Positions 15,087-23,663 of a stretch of DNA of 36,495 bases are shown piece by piece. Each line of letters starts with the position of its first letter. Within the stretch, counting starts at the first letter, position 1. Below the pieces are notes generated by a model that saw only the letters and a list, made by a program, of their open reading frames with translations, ran no database searches and was not told the origin of the DNA. Source of the stretch: a virus. The stretch lies in IMG/VR virus record IMGVR_UViG_3300042475_002678, positions 1-36,495 of that record. One strand, written 5' to 3'. Made by a program: the position numbers and the translations under genes.

Positions 15087-17263
15087 TCAAGTCCTCCGTA
15101 TCTCACCGTACTCAGATTGCGCATGGCGTTGTCGATTGCCTTGGCTTCGGCTCGGCGTTTCATCGCTTCGCTAGTTGCGTTGGACCGCATGGCCGTCTTG
15201 AGGTCTTCCGCCGTGAACGTCATCGTCACGGCCCCGTCGTCGTGGCGGTAGCGGAGAACGTCGCCGGTGCGGTTGTCAACGAACGACAGCATCCGGCTCT
15301 GCGGGTCTTGCGTCAGGCGAATGTCGCCCTTGCCGATCTTCTTGTTGTTCCAGACGTAGGCGGTGTCGTCCTTGATCTGTTCGTGCAGGATGCCAGCCAA
15401 CGCGCTGCCCGCGTCCTCAAACGAGTATTCCTGCCCGAATCCAGGGTCTGGAACCTCGTCGCGGAAGAACGTGTAGTGGCCGTTGACGATCCTGCTCTTG
15501 GCCTTCACCACTTCGGCGGCGCGCTTCACGGCATCGACGGGCCGAAGGTTCGGGTTCCGCATCATCAGGATGTTGGCAAACTCAGACACGTTATCCTTCG
15601 CAACCTCGCTGTCTTCGGCCCGAGTGAACGGAATCCACGGCGCACGGTCCAGAAGTTTCTCGGCTTGGTTACGAACGGCCTCGCGCTCCGCCTCCTGCAT
15701 CGGGCGGGGCTTGGCGGCGAAGCGTGCTGCCTGAATCAACGCCTGCTCTTCGGTCATCTGCTGACCGGCGAGCGGGTTGGATTCGAGAATGTCAATCGCG
15801 GCTTCGTACACCGCCATGTCGCCGTCAAGTTCTCCCAATTGCCCATCGGTGCCAGCGGCCCGAAGTTCTCGGTACATGCGGAAGTTGCCAACCGCAGACT
15901 GGATCGTGGGCCGATTGCGTTCGTCGGTCGGGGCGAGTGCCGCAGCCTTGAGAGCGCGGGCGTCAATCCGCATCATCGACGACTCTTCGCTCATCGGGTA
16001 GCCGTTCTGCTGCGACCAACGCGAGTACGCAACCACTTGAGATTCGCCGCCGGGCCGGTTCTCTGGCCTCGCGTAGTAGGCGCGGGCGGCTGTCTTCATC
16101 GTGCGTTCGACTTCGGCGGCGTCGATCTTCGCAACCACTTGCCCGTTGTCCACCACGCGCAGCCCATCGGCTTCCAGAACGTCGGCCTTGCCCAAGCCCG
16201 GCTGCATGGTCATTGCGAAGAACGAACCAAGCGTTGACTGGCGAGCGTTGGCGACGCGAGCGGCCTGTACCGCCTTGGCCTGCTCGCCGAAGTACCGATC
16301 CGATGCGTTGTTGAGCGTCGCAATCGGGCCGTCGAAGTAGCGGGCCAGATCGGGGTTGGCCTTCATCTGATCCCGCAGGCGTTCGCGTTGGAGCAGGATG
16401 TCTTCGATCCGGCCACCCGTCAGGGCTTCGGACGTATTGAGAGCGGCGGTCGTGACTTGCTGAGACAGAATCTCGGAACGCTGACGCTCTTGGGCACCAG
16501 CGGCAACGTCTTTGAGTTTCTGTAGTTGCCCGCCAAGCAACGGCTCAAGACGGGGAGCAATTCGCTCAAGCCCGGCAACATCGCCCGACTCTGCTAGCGT
16601 CTTGGCTACAGGAAGGTACAGTTCCAGCGTTGCCCGATCCGGCTGGCCCGGAAACAGGTTGCGTTCGCCCTCGGCAAGAGCCGCAGGATCAGTCAGGCCT
16701 GCGCTCTGGTAGCGAGCAACTGCAAAGCCGCGCTCTTCTTCCGTCACGCGGTCAAGTTGACGCACGACGTTCTGCGCGTACGCCTGGGTGATTGCAGACG
16801 AATAAGCCTCGCGAGCAGCGGGGGAGTCTGGGAAGAGCCTAGACGCCTCATCCTCGCCAAACAGAATGGCCGTGTTGCGGATCGTTTCGGCGTCCGCGCT
16901 TGGCGGGATCATCACATCGCCGCGCTCGACTTCGCCTTCCAGCGTCACGGCTCGCAGCCTTGCGGCCTCGGTCGCCTCAGAGCGTTGCAGGGCTTCGGTG
17001 CGAGCAAGGGTCTGCTCGTACTGGGCCTGATCCTCAGCCGCCCTTGCTGCCGCCTCCCTCTCCTGCCCAATCCTGATCCGCTCCGCGCCAGCCATGAAGT
17101 CCACGACTGCCGACGTTGCCCTCAGCGATTCGCCGACGATGCCAGCGACCTGATTGGCCGTTTGGTCGGGGATGACGGGAATTGGAGCAACCCCCGGCGC
17201 GGCGAGCGATCTGCTCACGCCAGAACCGCGCAGTGGGTCGATGGAGCGTCCGTATCTTGACAT
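15083..17263 (-). CDS. gp15-like internal virion protein (ejection channel)
   Basis: A 726-residue protein, close to the 747 of T7 gp15, and immediately upstream of the gp16-like gene as in T7. It is highly helical, with long charged Ala/Glu/Arg-rich stretches (REAAARAAEDQAQYEQ and similar, about 60-110) and no membrane segment, as expected for a tubular channel subunit. Family assignment depends on position, size and composition. Its stop overlaps the next start, so stoichiometry is probably translationally controlled. Confidence 0.78.
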   Translation of the reverse strand: MSRYGRSIDPLRGSGVSRSLAAPGVAPIPVIPDQTANQVAGIVGESLRATSAVVDFMAGAERIRIGQEREAAARAAEDQAQYEQTLARTEALQRSEATEAARLRAVTLEGEVERGDVMIPPSADAETIRNTAILFGEDEASRLFPDSPAAREAYSSAITQAYAQNVVRQLDRVTEEERGFAVARYQSAGLTDPAALAEGERNLFPGQPDRATLELYLPVAKTLAESGDVAGLERIAPRLEPLLGGQLQKLKDVAAGAQERQRSEILSQQVTTAALNTSEALTGGRIEDILLQRERLRDQMKANPDLARYFDGPIATLNNASDRYFGEQAKAVQAARVANARQSTLGSFFAMTMQPGLGKADVLEADGLRVVDNGQVVAKIDAAEVERTMKTAARAYYARPENRPGGESQVVAYSRWSQQNGYPMSEESSMMRIDARALKAAALAPTDERNRPTIQSAVGNFRMYRELRAAGTDGQLGELDGDMAVYEAAIDILESNPLAGQQMTEEQALIQAARFAAKPRPMQEAEREAVRNQAEKLLDRAPWIPFTRAEDSEVAKDNVSEFANILMMRNPNLRPVDAVKRAAEVVKAKSRIVNGHYTFFRDEVPDPGFGQEYSFEDAGSALAGILHEQIKDDTAYVWNNKKIGKGDIRLTQDPQSRMLSFVDNRTGDVLRYRHDDGAVTMTFTAEDLKTAMRSNATSEAMKRRAEAKAIDNAMRNLSTVRYGGLE

Positions 17264-17265
17264 GG

Positions 17266-17796
17266 TTAGACCATCAGACAGACCGAGGCGTTCAGGGTGG
17301 CAGCAGGCGTGCCGCCGTCACAAAGCAACTGGGCGAGGATGTTGGCACCGGCCACGTTCTTGATGATGACAGCACCGGCACCGTTTGCCGTGTTGTTGTA
17401 GACGCCGATGGAGCCATAGACGCTCTCGAACGTGGTGCGGAATGCGGGCGTCGTCATGGTCAGCGTGTCGGCGACGAAAACCGAGGAACTGAGCCACGGG
17501 AACGTGTGCGTCAGGGTGCCGAGCGTGATGCTGACGGCACCGAGATACAGGCCCACGTTGTCGGGCGTCGCAACCCAAAGCCGCATCGTGCCAGTTTCGT
17601 TCGCGGCGTCTGTGCCGTACGGGATGATGCGGATTCCTTGGTAGTCGCAGGCGGGCTGCTGGCTCATGCGAATCAGCGCGGAGTTGATCGGCAAGTCAGA
17701 TGGGATTGAAATGTCGGTCGCACCAAGGTCGCCCGTTGCGGTTGTCGAGTTGACCGTCAGCAACGGCGATGGTCCAAGCGTTTTGAGAATGAGCAT
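17266..17796 (-). CDS. Beta-rich virion protein candidate
   Basis: A 176-residue protein rich in Thr, Ser, Ala and Val with many short beta strands and few charges, typical of virion decoration or tail appendage domains. The pattern DVSI..TLG.TLTHTFPWLSSSVFVADTLTMTT suggests a jelly-roll-like sandwich. It sits between the esterase candidate and the gp15-like gene. No specific family recognised. Confidence 0.65.
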   Translation of the reverse strand: MLILKTLGPSPLLTVNSTTATGDLGATDISIPSDLPINSALIRMSQQPACDYQGIRIIPYGTDAANETGTMRLWVATPDNVGLYLGAVSITLGTLTHTFPWLSSSVFVADTLTMTTPAFRTTFESVYGSIGVYNNTANGAGAVIIKNVAGANILAQLLCDGGTPAATLNASVCLMV

Positions 17797-17805
17797 GGTT
17801 GTTCC

Positions 17806-19188
17806 TTATGGGCGGGCGCGGATTCGCCCGCTGCCCAGAGTGTCGTCTTGCATTGAACTTTGCAGGTACATATCAACTTCAACGGTCGGGAAATACAAAG
17901 CCCCGGAGTCGCTGGGGTGGATCGCGCCGGGCGTGTCGCCCACCGTGTCCAAGTAGGTTGCCGCCCAAGTGTTGACGGGGCCAAGGCGGTCGCGCACTTC
18001 AAGCCCGAGCGGGGTGTACGCGACTTTGTTGTGAAGCGAGTTGTTGTTGTTGGCGATGGTGCGGAACACGTCATCCATCTCATCGAACCGCACCTGCTCA
18101 GCGACGGTGTAACCGGCCACGTTGCCCGTGGTGTCCCACTGCAATACCAGTTCGATGAGGATGTCAGACGATCCCTTGCCAACGCGAGTCAGAGAGTCGC
18201 GGATGCGGGCAATCGTTGTCAAGACTTGCGTAGTCAAAACACCCTGATCGCCGGGCGCGTACTTGTTCTGGCCAAGCATGATACTGATTTTGCCCGACTT
18301 GCCGCCCGTGGAGTAGTCACCCTCGATGGGCGTCATCGAAAAGATGGCGTCCATTGTTGCGTCGGTGTACCAGCCTTGGTTGCCCGCGCCGCCCGGAGCG
18401 ACCGCCGCCATGTGGTTGTCCCAACCAGCACCACCCCAACCCATCGAAACCTCGCCGTAGCGGGTGGCGGAAAGCGTGTTGTGACGCACCGTGCGGTACA
18501 GCATCATCGAACACTTGCCGCTTTCCGAAGTGCCGCCACCGAGCGACTGGCGGAACATTGAAATATCAGATGACCCAGTGCCCGTCGAAGACGCCGGGGT
18601 TTCGTAGAACGTGTGCGTGCCCTTCGTGCCCGACGAATCGTTGATGGCCGACGTGCTGCTGTCGTAGATGTTCGTGCCAGCGCATCCGGTCGCAATGACT
18701 GACATGCCGGGCACGCCGTCCGCGCCCGCGCTGATTCGCAGTTCGCCGAACCTGATACTTTGGTTGGTGAGCCAGTCCGTGCCCCAGAATGACTGGCGAA
18801 TCGTGTTGCGGATGATTGGGGCGAAGTCGCTGTTGGCTCCAAACTTCAATATGGTCGCGCCTGCTGCAAATGCGTTTAGGGACGACGGGATTGCCCCAGC
18901 CCCAGAACCCATCTCAAAGTCCGCGACCGTGAAAGACGTTCCTCCGACAGACAGCGATTGTGTGCTGGCTGGACCGGAAGCGTTGAACCAGCCAAACGCG
19001 GCCAGGTCTCCACCGGCCGCAAAGCACGGGTGAGCAAAGAACCCCCACGGCCCGTATCTGGTGTCCTTCTTGCGCCCGATGGGAAGACGCTTGGTAACGC
19101 CCTCAACGCCTTGCGAGTCGGTCATTCGGACGACAGGGCGTTGCATACGGGCGTACAACTCGTCGCCCTTGACACAAGTTCTAGGCAT
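17806..19188 (-). CDS. SGNH/GDSL-type esterase candidate, receptor-modifying virion protein
   Basis: A 460-residue protein. Motifs fit the SGNH hydrolase order: VVRMTDSQGV near residue 19-28, where TDS replaces the usual GDS (Ser25 nucleophile); a Gly-rich block II candidate near 250; ISIMLGQNKY (Asn308) as block III; and GAIHPSDSG (His424) as block V. The Asp normally three residues before His is not in place; Asp418 lies six before. Such enzymes deacetylate host polysaccharides on phage tails. The gene starts TGATG-coupled to the tailspike gene, so the two probably work on the same surface glycan. Confidence 0.62.
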   Translation of the reverse strand: MPRTCVKGDELYARMQRPVVRMTDSQGVEGVTKRLPIGRKKDTRYGPWGFFAHPCFAAGGDLAAFGWFNASGPASTQSLSVGGTSFTVADFEMGSGAGAIPSSLNAFAAGATILKFGANSDFAPIIRNTIRQSFWGTDWLTNQSIRFGELRISAGADGVPGMSVIATGCAGTNIYDSSTSAINDSSGTKGTHTFYETPASSTGTGSSDISMFRQSLGGGTSESGKCSMMLYRTVRHNTLSATRYGEVSMGWGGAGWDNHMAAVAPGGAGNQGWYTDATMDAIFSMTPIEGDYSTGGKSGKISIMLGQNKYAPGDQGVLTTQVLTTIARIRDSLTRVGKGSSDILIELVLQWDTTGNVAGYTVAEQVRFDEMDDVFRTIANNNNSLHNKVAYTPLGLEVRDRLGPVNTWAATYLDTVGDTPGAIHPSDSGALYFPTVEVDMYLQSSMQDDTLGSGRIRARP

Positions 19189-20492
19189 CAGTTCTCCGTG
19201 GCTGTGGTGTTGCCGGTGATGACGATTGACCCACGCGGCTGCTCGATGTGAATAGCCACCTTGGGGTTTCTGTGGATGTTGCCGAAGACGAACGCCCCGT
19301 CACCACGCGACACGCGGATGTGTTCACCCTGCGCCGCGCCCGGAACCGATGCCCAACCATTGAACGTGTTATGGGCAATCGCACCACGCCACAGCACGCC
19401 CGGAGGCTGCATGGCGTGCCCGCCGCTGATACCGATGGGGCAGTCGCTCACTTCGTTCTGAGAGGCGTAGGTTCGACCAGCACGCATCTGAAGGCCCGCG
19501 TGGGCGACATTGTGGATGCGGTTGTAGCGGGCCACGAACGGCAATTGCCCGAACGTGCCGGGCGTAGCGACGATGTAGACGCCCTGCGAGAACTTGCTGT
19601 TCTCGTCGCGCCCGCCGCTGGGGGTCAGGCCAAGGTTCGACAGTTCGTTCTCCTCGAACAGCATTCCCTCGACGCGGACGACATAGCCGCCCCCGCCGTG
19701 TGAGCCGTTCATTGAGAACGTGTTGTGGACCGTGTTGCGACGGAACACCACGTTCATAAGCCCGCCATCTACCACGCCATCGAAGATAAACGCGGAGTTG
19801 CCGCCCTCGAAGTGGCAGTCCTCGACGACAACGCCGATGGTGCTGGCGTAGACGATGATGCCGCAGTGGGGCTTGCCGCCGTAGTTGAGCGGGTTGGGCG
19901 TGAAGTCCAGGCCGATGACCCACAGGTTGCCAGCGAACCCATCACCCTGCACCCGCATCGTCCCGTCTTTGTCAGGCCGGGTGAACTTGGGGCGTGGGCC
20001 TTCGCCGTACGCCTTCAACACCATCGGGCGCGTGCTGCTTGCACCGCCCTTGTCCCACGTCCCGTATTCGCCGACGATCCGCTCATCCCAGACGCCACCA
20101 CGCTTGAACGCGATGTGGTCGGCCCGGCCATTGCGGGCGAGTGCGTAGGCGCGCGCGACGGTGCGTACGGGTGCATCCTGCTGCAAGCCCGCGTTGGCGT
20201 CGTCGCCGTCGTTGGAGACATAGATCGTCCGCTCGGCTGGCGGGATGATCGTGGCACCGTTGTCGTCCTGCTTGGGTGCCCAAGGCATGTCGGCTGGCAG
20301 GCCGAACCGGACGCGCTTCTCGTACGCCTCAAGGTCGGCGGGGTCGAAGAACGCCCCGTCGCGGTTGATGTCAATGCTGTCGTTGTCGCCCGTGCTGGAT
20401 TGGCCTTCCGAGAAGACCGCGTACAGGTCGTCAAGGTCAATGCCATTCACCAGCCCGTCGTTGTTGAAGTCAGGGTCGGCAAAGTGGTTCAT
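19188..20492 (-). CDS. Tailspike: dockerin-type calcium domain plus right-handed beta-helix
   Basis: A 434-residue protein. The N-terminus (about 6-60) holds two EF-hand-like loops, DFNNDGLVNGID and DINRDGAFFDPAD, each with Asp/Asn at positions 1, 3, 5 and an acid at 12 or later, the dockerin type I pattern frequent in planctomycete proteins. From about residue 90, YVSNDGDDANAG leads into a long series of short beta coils (GLDFTPNP, IIVYASTIGVVVEDCHFEGG, NTVHNTFSMNGSHGG), a pectate-lyase-like beta-helix. The ATG at 20492 has AGGA six bases upstream; GTG at 20510 is possible. Probable role: binding and possibly cleaving a host surface polysaccharide. Confidence 0.82.
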   Translation of the reverse strand: MNHFADPDFNNDGLVNGIDLDDLYAVFSEGQSSTGDNDSIDINRDGAFFDPADLEAYEKRVRFGLPADMPWAPKQDDNGATIIPPAERTIYVSNDGDDANAGLQQDAPVRTVARAYALARNGRADHIAFKRGGVWDERIVGEYGTWDKGGASSTRPMVLKAYGEGPRPKFTRPDKDGTMRVQGDGFAGNLWVIGLDFTPNPLNYGGKPHCGIIVYASTIGVVVEDCHFEGGNSAFIFDGVVDGGLMNVVFRRNTVHNTFSMNGSHGGGGYVVRVEGMLFEENELSNLGLTPSGGRDENSKFSQGVYIVATPGTFGQLPFVARYNRIHNVAHAGLQMRAGRTYASQNEVSDCPIGISGGHAMQPPGVLWRGAIAHNTFNGWASVPGAAQGEHIRVSRGDGAFVFGNIHRNPKVAIHIEQPRGSIVITGNTTATEN

Positions 20493-20506
20493 GTTTGATC
20501 CTGTTT

Positions 20507-21046
20507 TCACGCGCTGACAGCAAAGGCGTTCTCGGCACCTTCCATCGCGCGGCGAAGGGCCTGACGAACAGTGACGCCGGAACGAACCTCGAAGGTGTCC
20601 AGCAACGCGAACGAGAAGTCGTCGGCGGACGGGATCGAACCGATGTTCAGGTTCGCCCCGATGTTGCCACGACCAATCATGCTGACGGTCGCCGCAACGG
20701 ACCCGGCAATGTCAACGTCCACTTCCTTGAGGCCCGTCAGGTCGCCATCCGAAGACGCCGCTGCGGTCGTGGTCGTGGCCGTGTCGCCAAGCCCACTCAG
20801 GGCCACGTCAGAACTGGCCGATGCGGTCGTGCGGTTCGTGGACGCGAGGCCACCGCTCGTCTGGGCGGGCACGTAGGCAACACTGTTGATGTAGCCAATC
20901 GGCGCGCTTGCGTGCTTAGAAAAGCCTCCACCGTGGACGCGAGGCAGGGCGTTGCCCATGATCCACGCATCTCGGAATCCAACTCCCGCGTAGGAGCCGG
21001 TAAGCCGAGCCTTGATGGAGATGTTGGAGCCGTTTCGGATAAGCAT
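20507..21046 (-). CDS. Structural protein candidate
   Basis: A 179-residue protein starting MLIRNGSNISIKARLTGSYA. The middle is an Ala/Ser/Thr-rich linker (ASSDVALSGLGDTATTTTA) flanked by beta segments, and the C-terminus ends in a helix (TVRQALRRAMEGAENA). It begins three bases after the stop of the preceding gene. The low-charge, low-complexity composition fits a virion appendage. Not recognised. Confidence 0.65.
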   Translation of the reverse strand: MLIRNGSNISIKARLTGSYAGVGFRDAWIMGNALPRVHGGGFSKHASAPIGYINSVAYVPAQTSGGLASTNRTTASASSDVALSGLGDTATTTTAAASSDGDLTGLKEVDVDIAGSVAATVSMIGRGNIGANLNIGSIPSADDFSFALLDTFEVRSGVTVRQALRRAMEGAENAFAVSA

Positions 21047-21048
21047 GT

Positions 21049-21900
21049 TTAGTCCCAAGCCATGTCTGCGTAGCCCATGAGCAGGCTCGAAGTGGCAAGC
21101 GCGCCGCCCACTTGGATCAGGAACCCGAGGCAAGCCCCGTCTTCGACGCGGGGCAGGGATGGCAACTGGTACACAAAGTCGCGTTCAGACGCGGTGTTGA
21201 TCGCAAGCAGCGGGATCGTCGCCAGTGGCTTGCAGAGGATCAGTGAGGCCGTGCCCGTCGTGCCCGTCGCAAGGGTGTACGACTGCACCGATCGAATGCC
21301 GTTGTCGCCAGAGGCCAAGCGGACGAACGGAGAGCCGTCAGTCTGAAAGCAGGTGGAGAGCGGAGCCGAGTTAGCCGGGGATGTGTGGGCCGCAGCGACG
21401 TTTGAGCCGGTGCCGCCTTGGTCGGTGTAGGTGAAGGTCAGGGCGGGAGCAGCAGCACCCAGAGCCGAGTTGACCGTCACAATCGCCTGCACGCCTTCGC
21501 CGCTGGTGTAGCGAGGCAGGCCAACGCCGTTGGTCAACGTCGTGGGCGTACCCGTCACCACCAGCGACGGGTACATAAGCAGGAAGTCGCACAGGATCAG
21601 CGTGGCCGGAACCACGGTCGCAGTGGGGGACCACGCGGCAAGGTTCAGTAGGTGGCGAGTGTCAGGCGACACGTTGGACCCGATGGGCAACGCGCCAGCC
21701 GTGGATGAAGTCAGTTGGACCGCCGTGCCAGCCGTGCCGCCCAGCGACATCGCCGTGGGCACACCATTCCATTGCAGCGTGTCGTGCCAGCGACCAGCGG
21801 CGGAAGTGGCCGCGTTGTTGCTGGTTTTCTGGAAGACCGTCTTGAGGTTCTGCCCGCCCGTGATAGCAGCCACCATCGCATCGACCGAAGCGAATCCCAT
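21049..21900 (-). CDS. Structural protein candidate (beta-rich, 283 residues)
   Basis: The protein starts MGFASVDAMVAAITGGQN and is dominated by Thr/Ala/Gly/Leu beta segments such as ATLILCDFLLMYPSLVVTG and GTASLILCKPLATIPLLA, with almost no charge. Similar uncharged proteins accompany tail fibres in podoviruses and siphoviruses. Its start overlaps the preceding stop (TAATG). Likely a neck, fibre or decoration protein, but the family is not identified. Confidence 0.68.
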   Translation of the reverse strand: MGFASVDAMVAAITGGQNLKTVFQKTSNNAATSAAGRWHDTLQWNGVPTAMSLGGTAGTAVQLTSSTAGALPIGSNVSPDTRHLLNLAAWSPTATVVPATLILCDFLLMYPSLVVTGTPTTLTNGVGLPRYTSGEGVQAIVTVNSALGAAAPALTFTYTDQGGTGSNVAAAHTSPANSAPLSTCFQTDGSPFVRLASGDNGIRSVQSYTLATGTTGTASLILCKPLATIPLLAINTASERDFVYQLPSLPRVEDGACLGFLIQVGGALATSSLLMGYADMAWD

Positions 21901-22307
21901 TAGTCCTCCACAATCTGCAACGCACCAGCAACGGCGCGCGGCGTAATCAGGTTTGACACGGCCAACGAAGCGTTGAGCGTGCCCTTATACAGCAGCCGGC
22001 CCGTGCCCGACGAGGCTGTGCCAATGCCGAAGTGAGTCAGAGTTTCAGACCCGCCCGTGCATTGAGGCCAAGTCACTTCCGCCGTGTTGCTGGCGGTGTT
22101 GCCGCTCACGGTCCAGCCAGCCCCGTCGCGCGACACAAGCACGCGCGCGTAACTGGTGTACGCCGCCTCGTTGGTCGTCTGGTTTCCAGCCTCGCCGGGG
22201 TCCGAAGTGTGAAGCGACACGTACAGGTTCGACGTTGACCACGAAAAGGTGGTGCCGTTGAACACGTACAGCAGCACGTCGTTCTCTAGGTTGTTGCCCT
22301 TGCTCAT
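21900..22307 (-). CDS. Conserved small phage tail-region protein
   Basis: A 135-residue protein. The strand YVSLHTSDPGEAGNQTTNEAAY followed by YARVLVSRDGAGWTVSG and a C-terminal LTHFGIGTASSGTG.LLYKG pattern is one I recognise from many phage genomes, where it is annotated hypothetical or tail-associated. It is a compact beta domain about 130 residues long. ATGA overlap with the fibre gene indicates joint expression. Confidence 0.75.
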   Translation of the reverse strand: MSKGNNLENDVLLYVFNGTTFSWSTSNLYVSLHTSDPGEAGNQTTNEAAYTSYARVLVSRDGAGWTVSGNTASNTAEVTWPQCTGGSETLTHFGIGTASSGTGRLLYKGTLNASLAVSNLITPRAVAGALQIVED

Positions 22308-22672
22308 AGTGTCGTCTGGTTGATCTCAACCAGCGTGTCTCCTGAGTAAACGAAGTCTTTGCGGGTCGTCGTCGCGCCTTGCACGAAGTCGATCCGAGTG
22401 AGTTTGCCGCTTGTGTATGTGAACGTCTTGTACGAACCGTCGTCGTAGTCGATGCGAGTCAGAACGCCCGACGTGTACGTGAACTCGGGGCCAGCGGGCG
22501 ACGAACCGCCCGACGATCCCGCCGCGCCCTGCGGACCCTGCGGCCCTTGCGGACCAACGCCGCCCGATCCCTCGTTGGCCCGCCTGACCAACTCGTACAA
22601 CGCCGTTGCCTGCGGATCGTTCCCGCGACGTGTTCGCGGAAGGGCGATGGGCGCGGCGCGTCTGTTGCTCAT
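22304..22672 (-). CDS. Small collagen-like fibre protein with beta repeats
   Basis: A 122-residue protein. Residues 37-50 hold a GPQGPQGPQGA collagen-like Gly-x-y run, expected to form a trimeric stalk. From residue 64 follow three related units: FTYTSGVLTRIDY, FTYTSGKLTRIDF and FVYSGDTLVEI, spaced about 20 residues apart, which resemble beta-hairpin repeats of phage fibre tips. The ATG at 22672 overlaps the XhlA-like stop (ATGA); a longer reading from 22765 would extend antisense-like Arg-rich sequence and is rejected. Probably a short head or tail fibre. Confidence 0.75.
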   Translation of the reverse strand: MSNRRAAPIALPRTRRGNDPQATALYELVRRANEGSGGVGPQGPQGPQGAAGSSGGSSPAGPEFTYTSGVLTRIDYDDGSYKTFTYTSGKLTRIDFVQGATTTRKDFVYSGDTLVEINQTTL

Positions 22673-22944
22673 GGGGTTGGGGGCGGCAACTTGCCGGTCG
22701 AAAGCATCTTCCAGCCGGTCGCGACCAACGCGAAGAATGCGGCGGTAACGGAGCCAACCAGCCACTTCACGGCGGATCGCTGGGTTTCCTGCAACTCTTT
22801 GACGTGTGCTTCCAGTGTTGGTACGCGATGGTTCAAGCCCTTCTCAGGCTCGCCGTTGCCGGTCAAGTGTTCCTTGACTTGGCGAACGTCGGTCTGAATC
22901 TGCTGCATGAGAAACATCGCATCACGCAGAGTCGGCTCGTTCAC
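22669..22944 (-). CDS. XhlA-like membrane protein, possible lysis accessory
   Basis: A 91-residue protein: a charged coiled-coil-like N-terminus (LMQQIQTDVRQVKEHL, then TLEAHVKELQETQR), a single membrane helix (about 59-79, WLVGSVTAAFFALVATGW) and a short Pro-rich tail. This is the layout of XhlA/haemolysin-type proteins found beside holins. It starts with GTG overlapping the lipoprotein stop (GTGA), with GAGG seven bases upstream. It may partner the two-helix holin candidate four genes upstream. Assignment by topology only. Confidence 0.62.
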   Translation of the reverse strand: MNEPTLRDAMFLMQQIQTDVRQVKEHLTGNGEPEKGLNHRVPTLEAHVKELQETQRSAVKWLVGSVTAAFFALVATGWKMLSTGKLPPPTP

Positions 22945-23210
22945 TGCACTACCTCATCCGGCTGAGCCGCGTTAGCGACAACTTCCTTGAGCATCTGCCC
23001 CGTGCGGATGCGCTTGGCCTTCTCGGTGTCGGACAGGCTCGCGTCAGCCTGCACGTAGCCCGCGTGTTCCTCAGTGAGAACATCCACGGCGGGCTTGATG
23101 TTGGTCGCCGAGATGAGTCCCTGCGCGGAGCAGGCCCCCATCACAACCGGAATCAACACCACGCCCATCCAAAGGGCAAATGTCGCAGCGTTTTCGATCT
23201 TCTTCTTCAT
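22941..23210 (-). CDS. Small lipoprotein, outer-membrane spanin candidate
   Basis: An 89-residue protein with MKKK, a hydrophobic stretch (about 9-24) and a lipobox-like VMGAC, so Cys27 would be the acylated residue. The mature part of about 62 residues is charged and helical, not Pro-rich as in classical Rz1. Within a lysis block it could act as an o-spanin or single-molecule spanin component. Host-derived lipoprotein cargo is the alternative. ATGA overlap with the preceding gene. Confidence 0.6.
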   Translation of the reverse strand: MKKKIENAATFALWMGVVLIPVVMGACSAQGLISATNIKPAVDVLTEEHAGYVQADASLSDTEKAKRIRTGQMLKEVVANAAQPDEVVQ

Positions 23211-23464
23211 GCCATTGCTCCCACGGCCATGCTCACGCCAAGCCGCACAAGGCGACGAACGGCGTTGCGAGAACGGCGGTTCAGTTCGATACGGTGCTTC
23301 TCTGCCAGCAGCATCAGTTGTGCGTCAAGGTGCTTGTCGCTGGCACCAGCCATACCAACCGCGTCTTCCATGATCGCCTCCGCGTATCGCTGGATGTCTT
23401 CGCTGGCACCAGTCAGGTAGTCGCCAATGGCGTCCTGTAAGTACCCCGCATACTTCTTGTTCAT
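23207..23464 (-). CDS. Small helical hypothetical protein
   Basis: An 85-residue, nearly all-helical protein (QDAIGDYLTGASEDIQRYAE, then DKHLDAQLMLLAEKHRIEL) ending in a mildly hydrophobic Val/Ala/Met tail. The family is not recognised. Position between the holin candidate and the lipoprotein suggests a lysis or virion accessory role, but the sequence itself does not show this. Confidence 0.65.
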   Translation of the reverse strand: MNKKYAGYLQDAIGDYLTGASEDIQRYAEAIMEDAVGMAGASDKHLDAQLMLLAEKHRIELNRRSRNAVRRLVRLGVSMAVGAMA

Positions 23465-23465
23465 G

Positions 23466-23663
23466 TCAGTCCTTGTGGTCGTGGCGACAGCGCGCGTAGT
23501 CGGTCAGGTCGTCGCCGAACTCTTCTCGCATGTCGCTGGGGCTATACACCCGCTTGGAAACGCACTTGACGCCGTGGTTGCCAGTGCCGGAACCGCCCGG
23601 ATAGAGCGGCCCGCGATGCCCTTCGGGAATGCCCGTGGGCGTGATGGGGGTCGCCTTCTTCAC
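23466..23663 (-). CDS. Small hypothetical protein with GTG start
   Basis: A 65-residue Gly/Pro-rich N-terminus followed by a charged end (SPSDMREEFGDDLTDYARC) and a C-terminal His/Asp/Lys-rich tail. The GTG at 23663 has GGAGG seven bases upstream and overlaps the holin-candidate stop (GTGA), which makes it clearly better than the ATG at 23720. Not recognised. Confidence 0.6.
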   Translation of the reverse strand: MKKATPITPTGIPEGHRGPLYPGGSGTGNHGVKCVSKRVYSPSDMREEFGDDLTDYARCRHDHKD

